Shown here: positions 1-8,027 of the stretch, in pieces | Numbering within the stretch: position 1 is the stretch's first letter | Layout: the number at the start of each line of letters is the position of its first letter | Assembly: GCA_946479925.1 (NCBI GenBank) | Contig: CAMLHK010000009.1 | Span: 1 to 34,717 of the forward strand | Direction: 5' to 3' | Source: an uncultured Lactobacillus sp. | Lineage (GTDB): Bacteria > Bacillota > Bacilli > Lactobacillales > Lactobacillaceae | Length of the DNA: 34,717 bases | Translations under genes and position numbers: made by a program | The notes under the pieces: generated by a model | Seen by the model: only the letters and a program-made list of their open reading frames with translations | What the model was told of the DNA's origin: nothing | The model's database searches: none

Positions 1-80
1 AAAATAGCTTTTGCAGCTTTAAGATCTTCAGCGAACGCATCAACGAACTTTTCTTTTTCAGCAATAGCAGCTTTACTCAA
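1..80 (-). CDS. rplJ: 50S ribosomal protein L10, 5' end only
   Basis: The complement of the first 80 bases reads LSKAAIAEKEKFVDAFAEDL, the typical N-terminus of ribosomal protein L10, which anchors the L7/L12 stalk on the large subunit. The start codon is TTG at 80-78, preceded by a strong GGAGGTGA at 88-95. The rest of the gene lies outside the window. The L10-type leader directly upstream supports the call and implies autoregulation by L10 or the L10-L12 complex. Confidence 0.9.
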   Translation of the reverse strand, partial: MSKAAIAEKEKFVDAFAEDLKAAKAI

Positions 81-127
81 TCGAATTCACCTCCGTTAAA
101 TTTTTTTGATAAATTCTATAAGGCCTT

Positions 128-157
128 AAAAAACTCCATGCCAACAAAGACATGGAG
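128..157 (-). terminator. Attenuator hairpin in the L10 leader
   Basis: Arms CTCCATG (134-140) and CATGGAG (151-157) pair perfectly around a 10-nt loop. On the minus strand the stem is followed by six U (128-133). It sits about 50 nt before the rplJ start, as expected for an attenuator and not for an operon end. Confidence 0.8.
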
Positions 158-236
158 CATTTGAAATCTTCATAATCTTCTGGCCTCGGCGGGATATTGA
201 GGCGTTAGCCACCCGAGTCTTAGGTAGAATTCACTT
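128..236 (-). ncRNA. L10 ribosomal protein leader with terminator
   Basis: On the minus strand, the RNA between the promoter at 242-270 and rplJ contains the blocks CCTAAGACTCGGGTGGCTAA and AATATCCCGCCGAGG (within 180-225). These are hallmark sequences of the L10 leader of Firmicutes. They are followed by a GC-containing hairpin with a U run at 128-157. In this known family, excess L10 or L10-L12 binds the leader and reduces rplJ-rplL expression. The 5' end is estimated from the promoter. Confidence 0.85.
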
Positions 237-241
237 TATTA

Positions 242-270
242 ACTATAGCAGGGTTACTTTTTAAATGCAA
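242..270 (-). promoter_or_regulatory. Promoter of rplJ leader
   Basis: On the minus strand, -35 TTGCAT (265-270) and -10 TATAGT (242-247) are separated by 17 bp, with an extended TGC before the -10. Transcription would begin near 235, just ahead of the conserved L10 leader. Confidence 0.75.
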
Positions 271-288
271 GCAATAATTTTGCTAATA

Positions 289-317
289 AAAAGGAACTAC
301 TGTAATAGTTCCTTTTA
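289..317 (-). terminator. Terminator of the pst-phoU operon
   Basis: AAAAGGAACTA and TAGTTCCTTTT form an 11-bp stem with a 6-nt loop, directly downstream of the phoU stop. The arms carry A/T tails on both sides, so it could act in either direction, but only the minus side has a gene ending into it. Confidence 0.8.
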
Positions 318-321
318 AACT

Positions 322-1053
322 TTATTTCTTTTTAGTTTTTTTGCTCTTCTTTGGAGCTTCTTCCTTGATTTCCTTTTCAGAAGAAGTTTCCTTCTCTGAA
401 TTGATTAATTCAAACAAATCACCGGAAGACTTGTAAATAACCCAACTTGCTAAGTTAACAATGTGATCACTGATTCGTTCTAACAAACGAATGATGACAA
501 AGTAACTTGCTGAAGCAACAGCAACATTAGGATCTTTTTTGACACCATCAATAATCATTTTTCTGGCCTTACGATAGTCATAGTGAACATCTGCATGACC
601 ATCAAGCATTTCACGAGCAGTCTTCTCATCGTCTTGAACATATGCTGTCAATACTTTGATTAACATGGTCCGCACTTGGTGTGTCATTCGTGAAATGATT
701 TCCTCAACATCAGGAATACGAGGATTACCCTTCACTCTAACTGTTTCAACGGCAATACTATTGGCATTCTCACCAATTCGTTCTAAGTCGGTAGTTGCTT
801 TTAAAATACTGATTACCACACGGAAGTCAGTCGCAACTGGCTGTTGCAATGCCATCAGGTCAAGTGCCTTTTTTTCGATTGTAATTGCTTCTTTAGCAAC
901 AATCTTATCTTGTTCAATCATTTCTTGAGCCATCTTTTTATTATGATCGACAAAAGAACGCGTACCCTTGTCAATTAATTCATTGACTTGGACTCCCATT
1001 TCCATAAATTGTGTATTTAACTTTTTCAGTTCATCCAAAAATATTTCGTGCAT
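322..1053 (-). CDS. phoU: Phosphate transport system regulator PhoU
   Basis: This 243-residue protein has the two tandem three-helix PhoU repeats, with signature segments such as KALDLMALQQPVATDFRVV (residues 62-80) and a second repeat with RLLERISDHIVNLA near 190-205. PhoU couples the Pst transporter to the phosphate-sensing histidine kinase and restrains phosphate uptake. It is the last gene of the pst operon, 15 bp after pstB, with GGAGGTGGATC before its ATG. The C-terminal ~25 residues are an unusual Lys/Glu-rich tail ending KKSKKTKKK, an extension beyond the folded PhoU domain that may contact nucleic acid or membrane. The terminator at 289-317 follows. Confidence 0.95.
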   Translation of the reverse strand: MHEIFLDELKKLNTQFMEMGVQVNELIDKGTRSFVDHNKKMAQEMIEQDKIVAKEAITIEKKALDLMALQQPVATDFRVVISILKATTDLERIGENANSIAVETVRVKGNPRIPDVEEIISRMTHQVRTMLIKVLTAYVQDDEKTAREMLDGHADVHYDYRKARKMIIDGVKKDPNVAVASASYFVIIRLLERISDHIVNLASWVIYKSSGDLFELINSEKETSSEKEIKEEAPKKSKKTKKK

Positions 1054-1068
1054 GATCCACCTCCAAAT

Positions 1069-1824
1069 TTAGCCAAAACGACCATTAAGATAATTACTAG
1101 TTATTTCCTTCTTAGGGGCCAAGAACATTTGCTCGGTTGACCCAGACTCAATCAATTCACCATCCATTAGAAAAGCAACCTGATCAGAAACACGACTTGC
1201 TTGTTGCAAGTTGTGCGTAACCATAATGAATGTGTACTTCTTTTTTAAGCCCATCAGAGTTTCTTCAATTTCAGCACTTGAGATTGGATCAAGTGCTGAG
1301 GTCGGCTCATCGAGTAAAACTACTTCAGGTCTAACAGCTAACGCACGTGCAATACATATTCGCTGCTGCTGTCCCCCGGAAAACTCCTGGGCATTACGCT
1401 GCAAATTATCCTTGGTTTCATCCCAAATCGCCGCTTGCTTTAAGCTTTCTTCAACTCGTTGATCAATTAATTGTTTATCCTTAACTCCTGCAACCCTTAA
1501 GCCATAGGCAACATTGTCATAGACTGGAAAGGGAAAAGGTGTAGGTTGTTGGAAAACCATTCCCACTTTTTTACGTAATGCAACTAAATCCAGTTTGGCC
1601 CGATAAATATCTTCACCTTCAAGCAAAATCTTACCTGTAATGTTGATATTATCAATGTCATCATTCATCCGGTTCAAGCATCTTAAAAAGGTTGACTTTC
1701 CGCATCCCGACGGACCAATCAAAGCAGTTAACTGCTTTTCCGGAAAATCAAGACTGATGCCATGCAACGCCTCAAATTTGCCATAACTTAATTTGACGTT
1801 TTGGGCCTCCATAATATTTGTCAT
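1069..1824 (-). CDS. pstB: Phosphate ABC transporter ATP-binding protein (second copy)
   Basis: A 251-residue ABC ATPase that powers high-affinity phosphate import with PstA/PstC. Visible motifs are Walker [10 protein letters not shown] (37-45), Q-loop FQQPTPFP (91-98), signature FSGGQQQR (148-155), Walker B VVLLDEP (168-174) and H-loop VTHN (202-205). The TxFPF and [16 protein letters not shown] segments are typical of PstB. It is the downstream member of two adjacent paralogues, 12 bp after the other. The ATG has AAAGGAGCGATCAT before it. Tandem pstB genes are common in lactobacilli and streptococci; how the two share the PstCA channel cannot be read from sequence. Confidence 0.95.
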   Translation of the reverse strand: MTNIMEAQNVKLSYGKFEALHGISLDFPEKQLTALIGPSGCGKSTFLRCLNRMNDDIDNINITGKILLEGEDIYRAKLDLVALRKKVGMVFQQPTPFPFPVYDNVAYGLRVAGVKDKQLIDQRVEESLKQAAIWDETKDNLQRNAQEFSGGQQQRICIARALAVRPEVVLLDEPTSALDPISSAEIEETLMGLKKKYTFIMVTHNLQQASRVSDQVAFLMDGELIESGSTEQMFLAPKKEITSNYLNGRFG

Positions 1825-1836
1825 ATGATCGCTCCT

Positions 1837-2637
1837 TTAGCCAAAACTACCCTGAATGTACTTTTCAGTAATCTCACCTTGTGGATTAGTAAAAATATTT
1901 GTAGTCGTATCATATTCAAGTGCATGCCCCAAATGAAAGAAAGCCGTGTATTCACTGATTCTGGATGCTTGCTGCATATTATGCGTAACCATTACCATCG
2001 TGTACTTCTTACGCAATTGCTTTAAAGTATCTTCCAACTTAGCAGTTGAAACTGGATCTAATGCACTTGCTGGCTCATCTAAGAGCAAAATTTCAGGTTT
2101 CAGTGCAATTGCCCGCGCTATACACAAACGCTGCTGCTGACCACCAGAAAGGGCTAAGGCACTTTTATCAAGTTTATCTTTAACTTCATCCCATAATGCA
2201 GCAGCTCGCAAACTTTCCTCAACAATTTGATCAAGCTTTTGCTTGTCCTGTTGGCCATTAGCCTTTAAAGCATAAGTTATATTTTCTCTAATTGATTTGG
2301 GGAACGGGTTAGGCTTTTGAAAGACCATCCCAATCGCTTTGCGCAATTCATAAACATTGATTTTCTGTTGATTTACATCAAGATCATGAAACATAATCTT
2401 GCCATCTACACGCGCTACACGATCATTCATGCGGTTCAATGACCGCAAAAAAGTTGATTTTCCTGATCCTGAAGCACCTATTAAGGCAGTAATCGTGTTT
2501 TTCTTAAATCCTAGACTTACATCAAATAATTTTTGAATTGTACCGCCATAAAAAACACTTAAGTCCTCAGTGTAAATAGCACAATCTTCATCTTTAAAAG
2601 TCTTAATGTAAGTCTTTTGAGTTTGCCAATTTTCCAT
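1837..2637 (-). CDS. pstB: Phosphate ABC transporter ATP-binding protein (first copy)
   Basis: A 266-residue ABC ATPase, paralogue of the next gene. It has Walker A GASGSGKST (54-62), Q-loop FQKPNPFP, signature LSGGQQQR (163-170), Walker B ILLLDEP (183-189) and H-loop VTHN (217-220). It carries about 17 extra N-terminal residues compared with the other copy. It lies 10 bp downstream of pstA in the same operon, so both ATPases should be co-expressed. Assignment to phosphate, rather than another anion, rests on its neighbours and on the PstB-like NRMNDRV and FPKSI segments. Confidence 0.93.
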   Translation of the reverse strand: MENWQTQKTYIKTFKDEDCAIYTEDLSVFYGGTIQKLFDVSLGFKKNTITALIGASGSGKSTFLRSLNRMNDRVARVDGKIMFHDLDVNQQKINVYELRKAIGMVFQKPNPFPKSIRENITYALKANGQQDKQKLDQIVEESLRAAALWDEVKDKLDKSALALSGGQQQRLCIARAIALKPEILLLDEPASALDPVSTAKLEDTLKQLRKKYTMVMVTHNMQQASRISEYTAFFHLGHALEYDTTTNIFTNPQGEITEKYIQGSFG

Positions 2638-2647
2638 AGAATTTTCC

Positions 2648-3541
2648 TTATTTAATTTTAGCAGCGGTCAAGCGATTGTATAACCAATTACCCAACGCAC
2701 GAGCGCCAAAATTAAAGATAATGACTACAATAACCAATAAGGCAGAAGTAGCAGCTGAAACGACTGTAACATCGGGAATGATTCCTTCAGTATTAACTTT
2801 CCAAATATGGACAGCCAAAGTCTCAGCCGGACGCATTACGTTTAAAAAGCTGGTTGGACTGAACATATTCCAATTAGAATAATCAACAGTTGAACCACTT
2901 TGTCCAGCAGTATAAATTAAAGCAGCTGCCTCACCAAAAACACGTCCAGCGCTTAGGATGATACCTGTTATAATACCTGGAAGTGCCGCAGGCAAGACGA
3001 TACCACGGATTGTTTTCCAGTTGGATAAGCCAAGGGCCCAGCCGGCTTCACGCTGAGTTTGTGGCACACCTTTAATTGCTTCTTCAATGTTACTGGTCAA
3101 AATTGGTAAATTAAAAAATGTTAAAGCCAACGCACCGGCAATAATTGAAAAGCCAAGGCCAAATTGAACGACAAATAGTAAATAGCCAAAAAGTCCAACA
3201 ACAATTGAAGGAAGCGAGCTAAGAATTTCTATCGTAGTTCTAATTAATTGGGTCACCCAATTGTCCTTCGCATATTCAGCTAAGTAGATTGCTGCACCCA
3301 AAGCAATTGGTAGTGAGATCAATAAAGTTAAAATCAACAAATAAAGTGAATTAAACAGTTGATCTCTTATTCCCCCGCCAGCTTCAAATGAAGAAGAAGC
3401 AGAAGTTAAAAAGTGCCATGATAAATGTGGTACACCAGAAATTAAGATGTTTCCAATAATACCAACTAAAAGTAGGATTACGATGCCAACTAACAAATAG
3501 ATAACGCCAGTAGCGATGCGATCATTTCTCTTTGAATTCAT
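2648..3541 (-). CDS. pstA: Phosphate ABC transporter permease PstA
   Basis: A 297-residue inner-membrane permease with about six transmembrane helices and the BPD-type EAA loop (AGWALGLSNWKTIRGIVLPA, near 170-190). With PstC it forms the phosphate channel. I place the start at the ATG at 3541 (MNSKRNDR). The frame is open eight codons further to a TTG at 3565 that would overlap pstC, but that TTG has no ribosome binding site. GGAAAGAAGAG, which spans the end of pstC, serves the ATG at a rather long spacing. The gap to pstC is then 7 bp. Confidence 0.92.
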   Translation of the reverse strand: MNSKRNDRIATGVIYLLVGIVILLLVGIIGNILISGVPHLSWHFLTSASSSFEAGGGIRDQLFNSLYLLILTLLISLPIALGAAIYLAEYAKDNWVTQLIRTTIEILSSLPSIVVGLFGYLLFVVQFGLGFSIIAGALALTFFNLPILTSNIEEAIKGVPQTQREAGWALGLSNWKTIRGIVLPAALPGIITGIILSAGRVFGEAAALIYTAGQSGSTVDYSNWNMFSPTSFLNVMRPAETLAVHIWKVNTEGIIPDVTVVSAATSALLVIVVIIFNFGARALGNWLYNRLTAAKIK

Positions 3542-3548
3542 TTTACTA

Positions 3549-4541
3549 CTAACTCTTCTTTCCAATTAAGTGTACCAAGAAGTTGAACACTAATGACATT
3601 ATTAATAGTAGTAATGCCAAACTCCATAGTGCATTGTTAGGCAGTGTGCCCATAACTGTATTACCCATTTGACTAGTTAATTGACTAGTTAAGGTTGCTG
3701 CTGGACTGACCAAGTTGTAAGGCATTAAGACTGCATTACCAATCGCCATCTGAACAGCTAAAGCTTCACCAAAAGCACGTGCCATTCCGAAAATAATCGC
3801 TGTCATAATACGTGCTCGAGCAGCTCTCAAAACAACATGGTAAATAGTTTGCCACTGCGTTGCCCCTAAAGCAGCAGAAGATTTACGTAACTCCTTTGGA
3901 ACTGCCTTAAAAGCATCAACTGTTAGAGAAGTAATTGTCGGTAACACCATAACAAAAAGAATTAAGGTGGCCGTCAAAATACCAAAACCTGTTCCACCAA
4001 AGACAGTTCTAACAGCAGGAACAACAACAGTTAAACCCAGGAACCCATATACAACTGATGGAATACCAACCAGTAATTCCATAACTGATTGCAAAAGGTT
4101 TGCTTTCTTGCCTGATTCGTATTCAGTCATAAAGAGTGCTACTGCGATTGCAAAAGGAGTAGCAATTAGGGCTGCAAGTAGCGTAACTGCAAAAGAAGTA
4201 ACAATCATTGCCGCAGCACCAACGTGGTTAGGACCAGCACTTGGATTCCAATCAGTCGAGAACAGAAAATGAAAGATATTAACTTTATCAGTAAAAAAGG
4301 TTGCTAAACCATGACTACCAACAAAACCAATAATGGAGATAATCAGAATACCGATTAGTAAAATTGCCAAAGCAGTTAAACCTTTGCCCCAGCGTTCTTG
4401 TCTGGTTTCCTTAGAAGGTTTAGTTAACCTCGCAATATCAATACTATGCGGATTAATCCCCTTAATTTTGACGTGAGGAACTTTTTGTTGAGCAATCGCT
4501 TGTTCAACAACTTCCTGCAAGTCTTGTTCTTTTTTAGACAT
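3549..4541 (-). CDS. pstC: Phosphate ABC transporter permease PstC
   Basis: A 330-residue membrane protein with six predicted helices after a hydrophilic N-terminal segment of about 70 residues. The EAA loop (SSAALGATQWQTIYHVVLRA, about 220-240) and VGIPSVVYGFLGL are characteristic of PstC. The cytosolic N-terminal extension is longer than in the E. coli protein, as is usual in lactobacilli. The ATG follows the pstS stop by 1 bp, implying tight translational coupling between binding protein and channel. Confidence 0.94.
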   Translation of the reverse strand: MSKKEQDLQEVVEQAIAQQKVPHVKIKGINPHSIDIARLTKPSKETRQERWGKGLTALAILLIGILIISIIGFVGSHGLATFFTDKVNIFHFLFSTDWNPSAGPNHVGAAAMIVTSFAVTLLAALIATPFAIAVALFMTEYESGKKANLLQSVMELLVGIPSVVYGFLGLTVVVPAVRTVFGGTGFGILTATLILFVMVLPTITSLTVDAFKAVPKELRKSSAALGATQWQTIYHVVLRAARARIMTAIIFGMARAFGEALAVQMAIGNAVLMPYNLVSPAATLTSQLTSQMGNTVMGTLPNNALWSLALLLLIMSLVFNFLVHLIGKKS

Positions 4542-4542
4542 A

Positions 4543-5409
4543 CTAATTACCTAATTTCGTAACTTTATTTTCACTATCACGCGAAACTTTCATTTCATGA
4601 ATACTTAGATAGCCAATCTTAGGTACTAAATCTCTTTGTACCTTTTTACTTAAGACATAGTTAATAAACTTAGCGGTTGCCTTGTTAGGCTTTCCCTTAG
4701 TATACATATGTTCATATGACCAAAGTGACCACTTATTAGTGGGTATGTTCTTATTAACTGGTTGAACGTGGTTTATACTGATTTTCTGAATGTTCTCATC
4801 ATTTGCATACGGAAATGAGATATATGAAATTGTTCCGGGTGTTGAATTAACAATCTTTTTGACTGTTCCATTAGAATCCTGTTCCTGCGAATTGACAGCA
4901 TCCTTACCATTTAGAATCAAATCTTCAAAAGTAGTTCTGGTACCACTGCCGCGAGAGCGGTTAATCACAATAATCGGCAAGTTTTTACCACCAACTTGTC
5001 GCCAATTGGTTATTTTTCCTGTAAAAATGGCAGCTAATTGCTTCTTGGACAAGTTCTTGACACCGACTCCTTTATTGGCAATCGGGACAATTCCAACAAT
5101 CGCAACAGGATAGTCCTGTAGCTTTTTTTCATCTATTCCCTTTTGGGTTTCAGCAAAAACATCAGACGTTCCTACCTGCACTGCACCCGCTTGAACCTGG
5201 CTAAGTCCTGTTCCTGAACCACCGCCTTGAACAACGATATTACTATCAAGATGAGCTAGATGATAATCATTACCAGCTTGCTCAATCAATGGTTGCAAAG
5301 CACTGGATCCAACAATCGTAATCTTTTCCTTACTTTGACCGCAACCCACTAAAAACAGCGGCACAACCAAAAGGACTACCAGCAATTTGCTCACATTCTC
5401 TTTACGCAT
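4543..5409 (-). CDS. pstS: Phosphate-binding lipoprotein PstS
   Basis: A 288-residue extracellular solute-binding protein of the PstS family and first gene of the pst operon. The N-terminus is a lipoprotein signal: KLLVVLLVVPLFLVGC, with Cys23 as the predicted lipidation site. Phosphate-contact motifs are visible: GSSALQPL (35-42), GSGTGLSQVQAG and RSRGSGTRTTFEDL. The ATG is preceded by TTGAGGAAAATACA. As the first gene it should be induced when phosphate is scarce; I could not see a convincing set of TTAACA-type Pho boxes upstream. Confidence 0.95.
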   Translation of the reverse strand: MRKENVSKLLVVLLVVPLFLVGCGQSKEKITIVGSSALQPLIEQAGNDYHLAHLDSNIVVQGGGSGTGLSQVQAGAVQVGTSDVFAETQKGIDEKKLQDYPVAIVGIVPIANKGVGVKNLSKKQLAAIFTGKITNWRQVGGKNLPIIVINRSRGSGTRTTFEDLILNGKDAVNSQEQDSNGTVKKIVNSTPGTISYISFPYANDENIQKISINHVQPVNKNIPTNKWSLWSYEHMYTKGKPNKATAKFINYVLSKKVQRDLVPKIGYLSIHEMKVSRDSENKVTKLGN

Positions 5410-5435
5410 TGTATTTTCCTCAATTTGACAATAGG

Positions 5436-5465
5436 ATTATGCTTAGTTTAACAAATATCTTGCAA
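5436..5465 (-). promoter_or_regulatory. Possible promoter of the pst operon
   Basis: TTGCAA (5460-5465) and CATAAT (5436-5441) on the minus strand are 18 bp apart and about 27 bp upstream of pstS. They are the best-placed hexamers in the 86 bp between the rplA terminator and pstS. No PhoP repeat was recognised. Confidence 0.4.
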
Positions 5466-5495
5466 TTGATAAATATTTAAGGTCAAAAAGTCGAT

Positions 5496-5531
5496 AAAAA
5501 AAGCAACTCGCGCGTGTGGCAGAGTTGCTTT
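5496..5531 (-). terminator. Terminator of rplK-rplA
   Basis: AAAGCAACTC and GAGTTGCTTT form a 10-bp stem with a 12-nt loop, followed on the minus strand by a run of seven U. It lies 22 bp after the rplA stop and separates the ribosomal operon from pst. Confidence 0.88.
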
Positions 5532-5553
5532 CCTATTTTCTTCGAATTAATCT

Positions 5554-6246
5554 TTAATCCAAGTTTAATGGATCAAGCTTGATCCCAGGACCAAAGGTTG
5601 CAGCAACTGCAACGCTCTTGATGTATTGGCCCTTAGCAGCTGATGGACGTGCACGTAAAATCACGTCACGTAGAGCATCAAAGTTCTCAATTAATTGTTC
5701 ATCAGTAAATGATACCTTGCCGATAGCAGTATGAATAGCTGCTTGACGGTCAACACGGTATTCAACTTGACCAGCCTTAACGTTCTTAACGGCTTTTTCG
5801 ATGTCCATTGTTACAGTACCGGTCTTAGGGTTTGGCATTAAACCTTTAGGTCCAAGCACACGACCCAAACGACCAACTTTAGCCATCATTGTTGGTGTTG
5901 CAACAACAACGTCAAAGTCTAAGTAACCGTTTTGAACTTTTTCTACTAAGTCGTCAGAACCAACTTCGTCAGCACCTGCAGCCTTAGCTTGTTCAGCTTG
6001 AGCGCCTTCAGCAAAGACAATAACCTTTTGGGTTTTACCAGTACCGTTTGGCAAAACAAGTGAACCACGAATTTGTTGGTCTGCTTGCTTAGGGTCAACG
6101 CCTAAGTTGTATGAAACTTCAACTGATGCATCAAAACCAGCATATGAAGTTTCTTTAACTAACTTAATTGCTTCAGCAACTGAATATAATTTCTTTGAAT
6201 CTACTTTTTTAGCAGCTTCTAAATATTTTTTACCATGCTTTGGCAT
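5554..6246 (-). CDS. rplA: 50S ribosomal protein L1
   Basis: A 230-residue protein with the standard L1 length and motifs, including the [13 protein letters not shown] segment near residues 135-147 and the N-terminal [17 protein letters not shown]1 forms the mobile stalk at the tRNA exit site and in bacteria also represses translation of its own operon mRNA. It follows rplK by about 70 bp, with GGAGGAAATCAC before the ATG, and is closed by a strong terminator. Confidence 0.98.
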   Translation of the reverse strand: MPKHGKKYLEAAKKVDSKKLYSVAEAIKLVKETSYAGFDASVEVSYNLGVDPKQADQQIRGSLVLPNGTGKTQKVIVFAEGAQAEQAKAAGADEVGSDDLVEKVQNGYLDFDVVVATPTMMAKVGRLGRVLGPKGLMPNPKTGTVTMDIEKAVKNVKAGQVEYRVDRQAAIHTAIGKVSFTDEQLIENFDALRDVILRARPSAAKGQYIKSVAVAATFGPGIKLDPLNLD

Positions 6247-6317
6247 GTGATTTCCTCCTTAATATGTGGTCAAACGAGCCTCAAACTCTCCCACCTAAAT
6301 TGTTATAAATAACAGGA

Positions 6318-6743
6318 TTAGTCTTCGACTTCGATACCCATGCTTCTAGCAGTACCTTCGATCATTCGCATAGCAGCTTCAACATCTGCAGCGTTAAGGT
6401 CCTTCATCTTTGTTTCAGCGATTTCCTTAACTTGATCCTTAGTTACCTTACCAACTTTCTTGGTGTTAGGTTCACCGGATGCCTTGTCGATCTTAGCAGC
6501 TTGCTTCAAAAGAACTGGAGCTGGTGGAGTCTTAGTTATGAATTCGAATGAACGGTCTTCATAAACTGTGATGACTACAGGAATAATCATGCCTTTTTGG
6601 TCAGCAGTTCTAGCATTGAAGTCCTTAGTAAAACCAACAATGTTAATCCCAGCTTGACCTAAAGCTGGACCAACTGGGGGAGCGGGTGTTGCAGCACCAG
6701 CTGGTATTTGTAATTTAACAACATTTATAACTTTCTTTGCCAC
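6318..6743 (-). CDS. rplK: 50S ribosomal protein L11
   Basis: A 141-residue L11, the usual length. It has the [22 protein letters not shown]-terminal domain, which contacts 23S rRNA and stringent factor, and the C-terminal RNA-binding domain ending [16 protein letters not shown] choose the GTG at 6743 (read as [10 protein letters not shown]) because AAGGAGG sits 8 nt ahead and this matches the family N-terminus. The longer open frame to 6806 would add 21 residues that look like leader RNA, not protein. Confidence 0.96.
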   Translation of the reverse strand: MAKKVINVVKLQIPAGAATPAPPVGPALGQAGINIVGFTKDFNARTADQKGMIIPVVITVYEDRSFEFITKTPPAPVLLKQAAKIDKASGEPNTKKVGKVTKDQVKEIAETKMKDLNAADVEAAMRMIEGTARSMGIEVED

Positions 6744-6826
6744 GGTCAAAACCTCCTTGATTCCGTGCGTGGTTAAAATGGAAAAGTTACCTACTTTTCC
6801 TCCCACAATAATAAAAGTACTTTAAT

Positions 6827-6855
6827 ATGGTACCATCGTTTTTTAAAATTTGCAA
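6827..6855 (-). promoter_or_regulatory. Promoter of rplK-rplA, structured leader
   Basis: TTGCAA (6850-6855), 17 bp, then TGG-TACCAT (6827-6832) on the minus strand give a good promoter 75 bp downstream of the region around the nusG stop. The leader of about 75 nt contains a perfect hairpin, GGAAAAGT (6780-6787) with ACTTTTCC (6793-6800), loop 5 nt. It could be the place where L1 binds its own mRNA; that is inference. Confidence 0.6.
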
Positions 6856-6869
6856 TCTCTCGTAAAAGT

Positions 6870-7418
6870 TTAGCTAATTTTTTCTACTTGATCGTAGTCA
6901 AGCTCGGTTGTAGTTGCACGGCCAAACATATCAACTGAAACAAATAGCTTGTATTTATCAGGTTGAATTTCAGTAATCTTGCCTTCAACACCGTTAAATG
7001 CACCATCAATAATAGTGACAGTTTCTCCAACTTCGTAATCAACTTGAGGACGTTTTGCAGGTTCCCCTTGTTGACGCAACAGACGATTAACTTCTTCTTC
7101 AAGAAGTGGAGAAGGCTTAGAACCACCACCGTGTGAACCAACAAATCCAGTTACGTTAGGTGTATTTCGAACAACAAACCAACTTTCGTCAGTCATGACC
7201 ATTTCAACTAAGACGTAACCAGGGAAGATTTTTTCTTCAACTTCTTTTTTCTTGTCGTTGACCTTCTCGATTTTTTCTTGTTCAGGAACCATTACCCGAA
7301 AGATATAATCTTGCATCCCCATGCTTTGTGCACGTGATAGCAAGTCAGATCTAACCTTATCTTCGTATCCTGAATAAGTATGAAGCACGTACCATTGCTT
7401 CTTTGTTGTTTCAACCAT
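6870..7418 (-). CDS. nusG: Transcription termination/antitermination protein NusG
   Basis: A 182-residue NusG with the NGN domain (KKQWYVLHTYSGYEDKV near residues 6-22, FPGYVLVEMVM near 65-75) and the C-terminal KOW domain (VGETVTIIDGAFNGVEGKI near 130-148). It binds RNA polymerase, modulates pausing and links transcription to the ribosome. The ATG has AAGGAG 9 nt upstream. It has its own promoter and an intrinsic terminator in a short leader (7449-7517), so it may not simply be co-transcribed with secE. Confidence 0.97.
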   Translation of the reverse strand: MVETTKKQWYVLHTYSGYEDKVRSDLLSRAQSMGMQDYIFRVMVPEQEKIEKVNDKKKEVEEKIFPGYVLVEMVMTDESWFVVRNTPNVTGFVGSHGGGSKPSPLLEEEVNRLLRQQGEPAKRPQVDYEVGETVTIIDGAFNGVEGKITEIQPDKYKLFVSVDMFGRATTTELDYDQVEKIS

Positions 7419-7448
7419 TACAAATTTCTCCTTTTATTTTGGCAAACA

Positions 7449-7474
7449 AAAAAACCTCCACTCAGAGGTTTTTT
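7449..7474 (-). terminator. Hairpin terminator in the nusG leader
   Basis: AAAAAACCTC (7449-7458) and GAGGTTTTTT (7465-7474) pair around a 6-nt loop, and the minus-strand RNA continues with U residues. It lies after secE but also inside the leader of nusG, only about 20 nt before the nusG ribosome binding site. It therefore both ends rpmG-secE transcripts and can attenuate nusG. Confidence 0.8.
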
Positions 7475-7488
7475 CTTTAACTTTATTT

Positions 7489-7517
7489 ATTATATCACGA
7501 ATAGAATTTCATTTCTA
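7489..7517 (-). promoter_or_regulatory. Promoter of nusG
   Basis: On the minus strand TAGAAA (7512-7517) is 17 bp from a perfect TATAAT (7489-7494), with an extended TGA before it. It begins directly after the secE stop. Predicted transcription starts near 7482, so the first element transcribed is the terminator hairpin. Confidence 0.6.
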
Positions 7518-7518
7518 T

Positions 7519-7689
7519 TTACATGAACATTTGTGTTAAAACGCTGAACAAGTAGTCTAACACTCCTAGAAACAAGGCAAATAAAACTGAAGTAGTAATG
7601 ACTGTTCCAGTATCATGACGGTTTTGCTTAGCTGTTGGCCATGTTACCAAGTGCATCTCGTGTGCTACGCTCTTAAAAAACTTAATCAT
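7519..7689 (-). CDS. secE: Preprotein translocase subunit SecE
   Basis: A 56-residue protein beginning MIKFFKSVAHEMHLVTWPT. It is the short single-helix form of SecE found in Firmicutes, with the conserved LVTWPT just before the membrane segment TVITTSVLFALFLGVLDYLF. SecE clamps SecY in the protein-export channel. It starts 5 bp after rpmG; its ribosome binding site (GAGG) lies inside the last codons of rpmG, so the two are translationally linked. Its short length explains why simple ORF scans miss it. Confidence 0.95.
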   Translation of the reverse strand: MIKFFKSVAHEMHLVTWPTAKQNRHDTGTVITTSVLFALFLGVLDYLFSVLTQMFM

Positions 7690-7694
7690 TCAAT

Positions 7695-7844
7695 TTACCT
7701 CGTTTCCTTGTGTAATGTCATTTTGCCACAATGTTTACAAAATTTATTCAATTCAAGCCGCTTCGTGCGATTCTTGCCTGCGGTGATTGAGTAGTTACGC
7801 GAGCCGCATACGCTGCAAGCTAATGATGCTTTTTTCACTGCCAT
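7695..7844 (-). CDS. rpmG: 50S ribosomal protein L33
   Basis: A 49-residue protein, [18 protein letters not shown] at the start, with four cysteines at 10, 13, 36 and 39 in two CxxC pairs, that is, the zinc-binding form of L33. It sits directly upstream of secE in the order normal for Firmicutes. GGAAGTGAG precedes the ATG, and a strong promoter lies 25 bp further upstream. Confidence 0.95.
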   Translation of the reverse strand: MAVKKASLACSVCGSRNYSITAGKNRTKRLELNKFCKHCGKMTLHKETR

Positions 7845-7866
7845 AATCTCACTTCCAAACTATTGT

Positions 7867-7895
7867 ATTTTAGCAAAAAATACAGGTATAAGCAA
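7867..7895 (-). promoter_or_regulatory. Promoter of rpmG-secE
   Basis: On the minus strand TTGCTT (7890-7895) and TAAAAT (7867-7872) are 17 bp apart with an extended TGC before the -10. Confidence 0.7.
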
Positions 7896-7943
7896 TTCAT
7901 TTAATAATTGCTCTAAAATTCAAGTCAATTTTTCTCTTTAAAT

Positions 7944-7974
7944 AAAAAGCAGCTACTTATAAGCAGCTGTTTTT
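7944..7974 (-). terminator. Terminator after the 72-residue protein gene
   Basis: CAGCTGCTTATAAGTAGCTG is an almost perfect palindrome on the minus strand, flanked by A and U runs. It follows the gene at 8028-8246 and precedes the rpmG promoter. The flanking A/T runs mean it might also function on the plus strand. Confidence 0.7.
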
Positions 7975-8027
7975 GGTGGTCAAACAAAAGCGTAACCACC
8001 GGGCGTAGAACATTGTAATAGTCGGAT

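Noticed and set aside
656-928. Open frame opposite phoU
   Set aside because: Antisense shadow of a conserved gene with no ribosome binding site; the same holds for plus-strand frames opposite pstB, pstA, pstC, pstS, cysS, gltX and radA.
5410-5495. Pho box before pstS
   Set aside because: Single TTAAAC/TTAACA-like pieces are present, but not the repeated spacing needed for a PhoP site.
6744-6806. N-terminal extension of rplK
   Set aside because: The GTG at 6743 has a perfect AAGGAGG and yields the family-standard L11 start.
6884-7144. 86-codon frame overlapping nusG
   Set aside because: Out of frame inside nusG, with no start signal or family resemblance.
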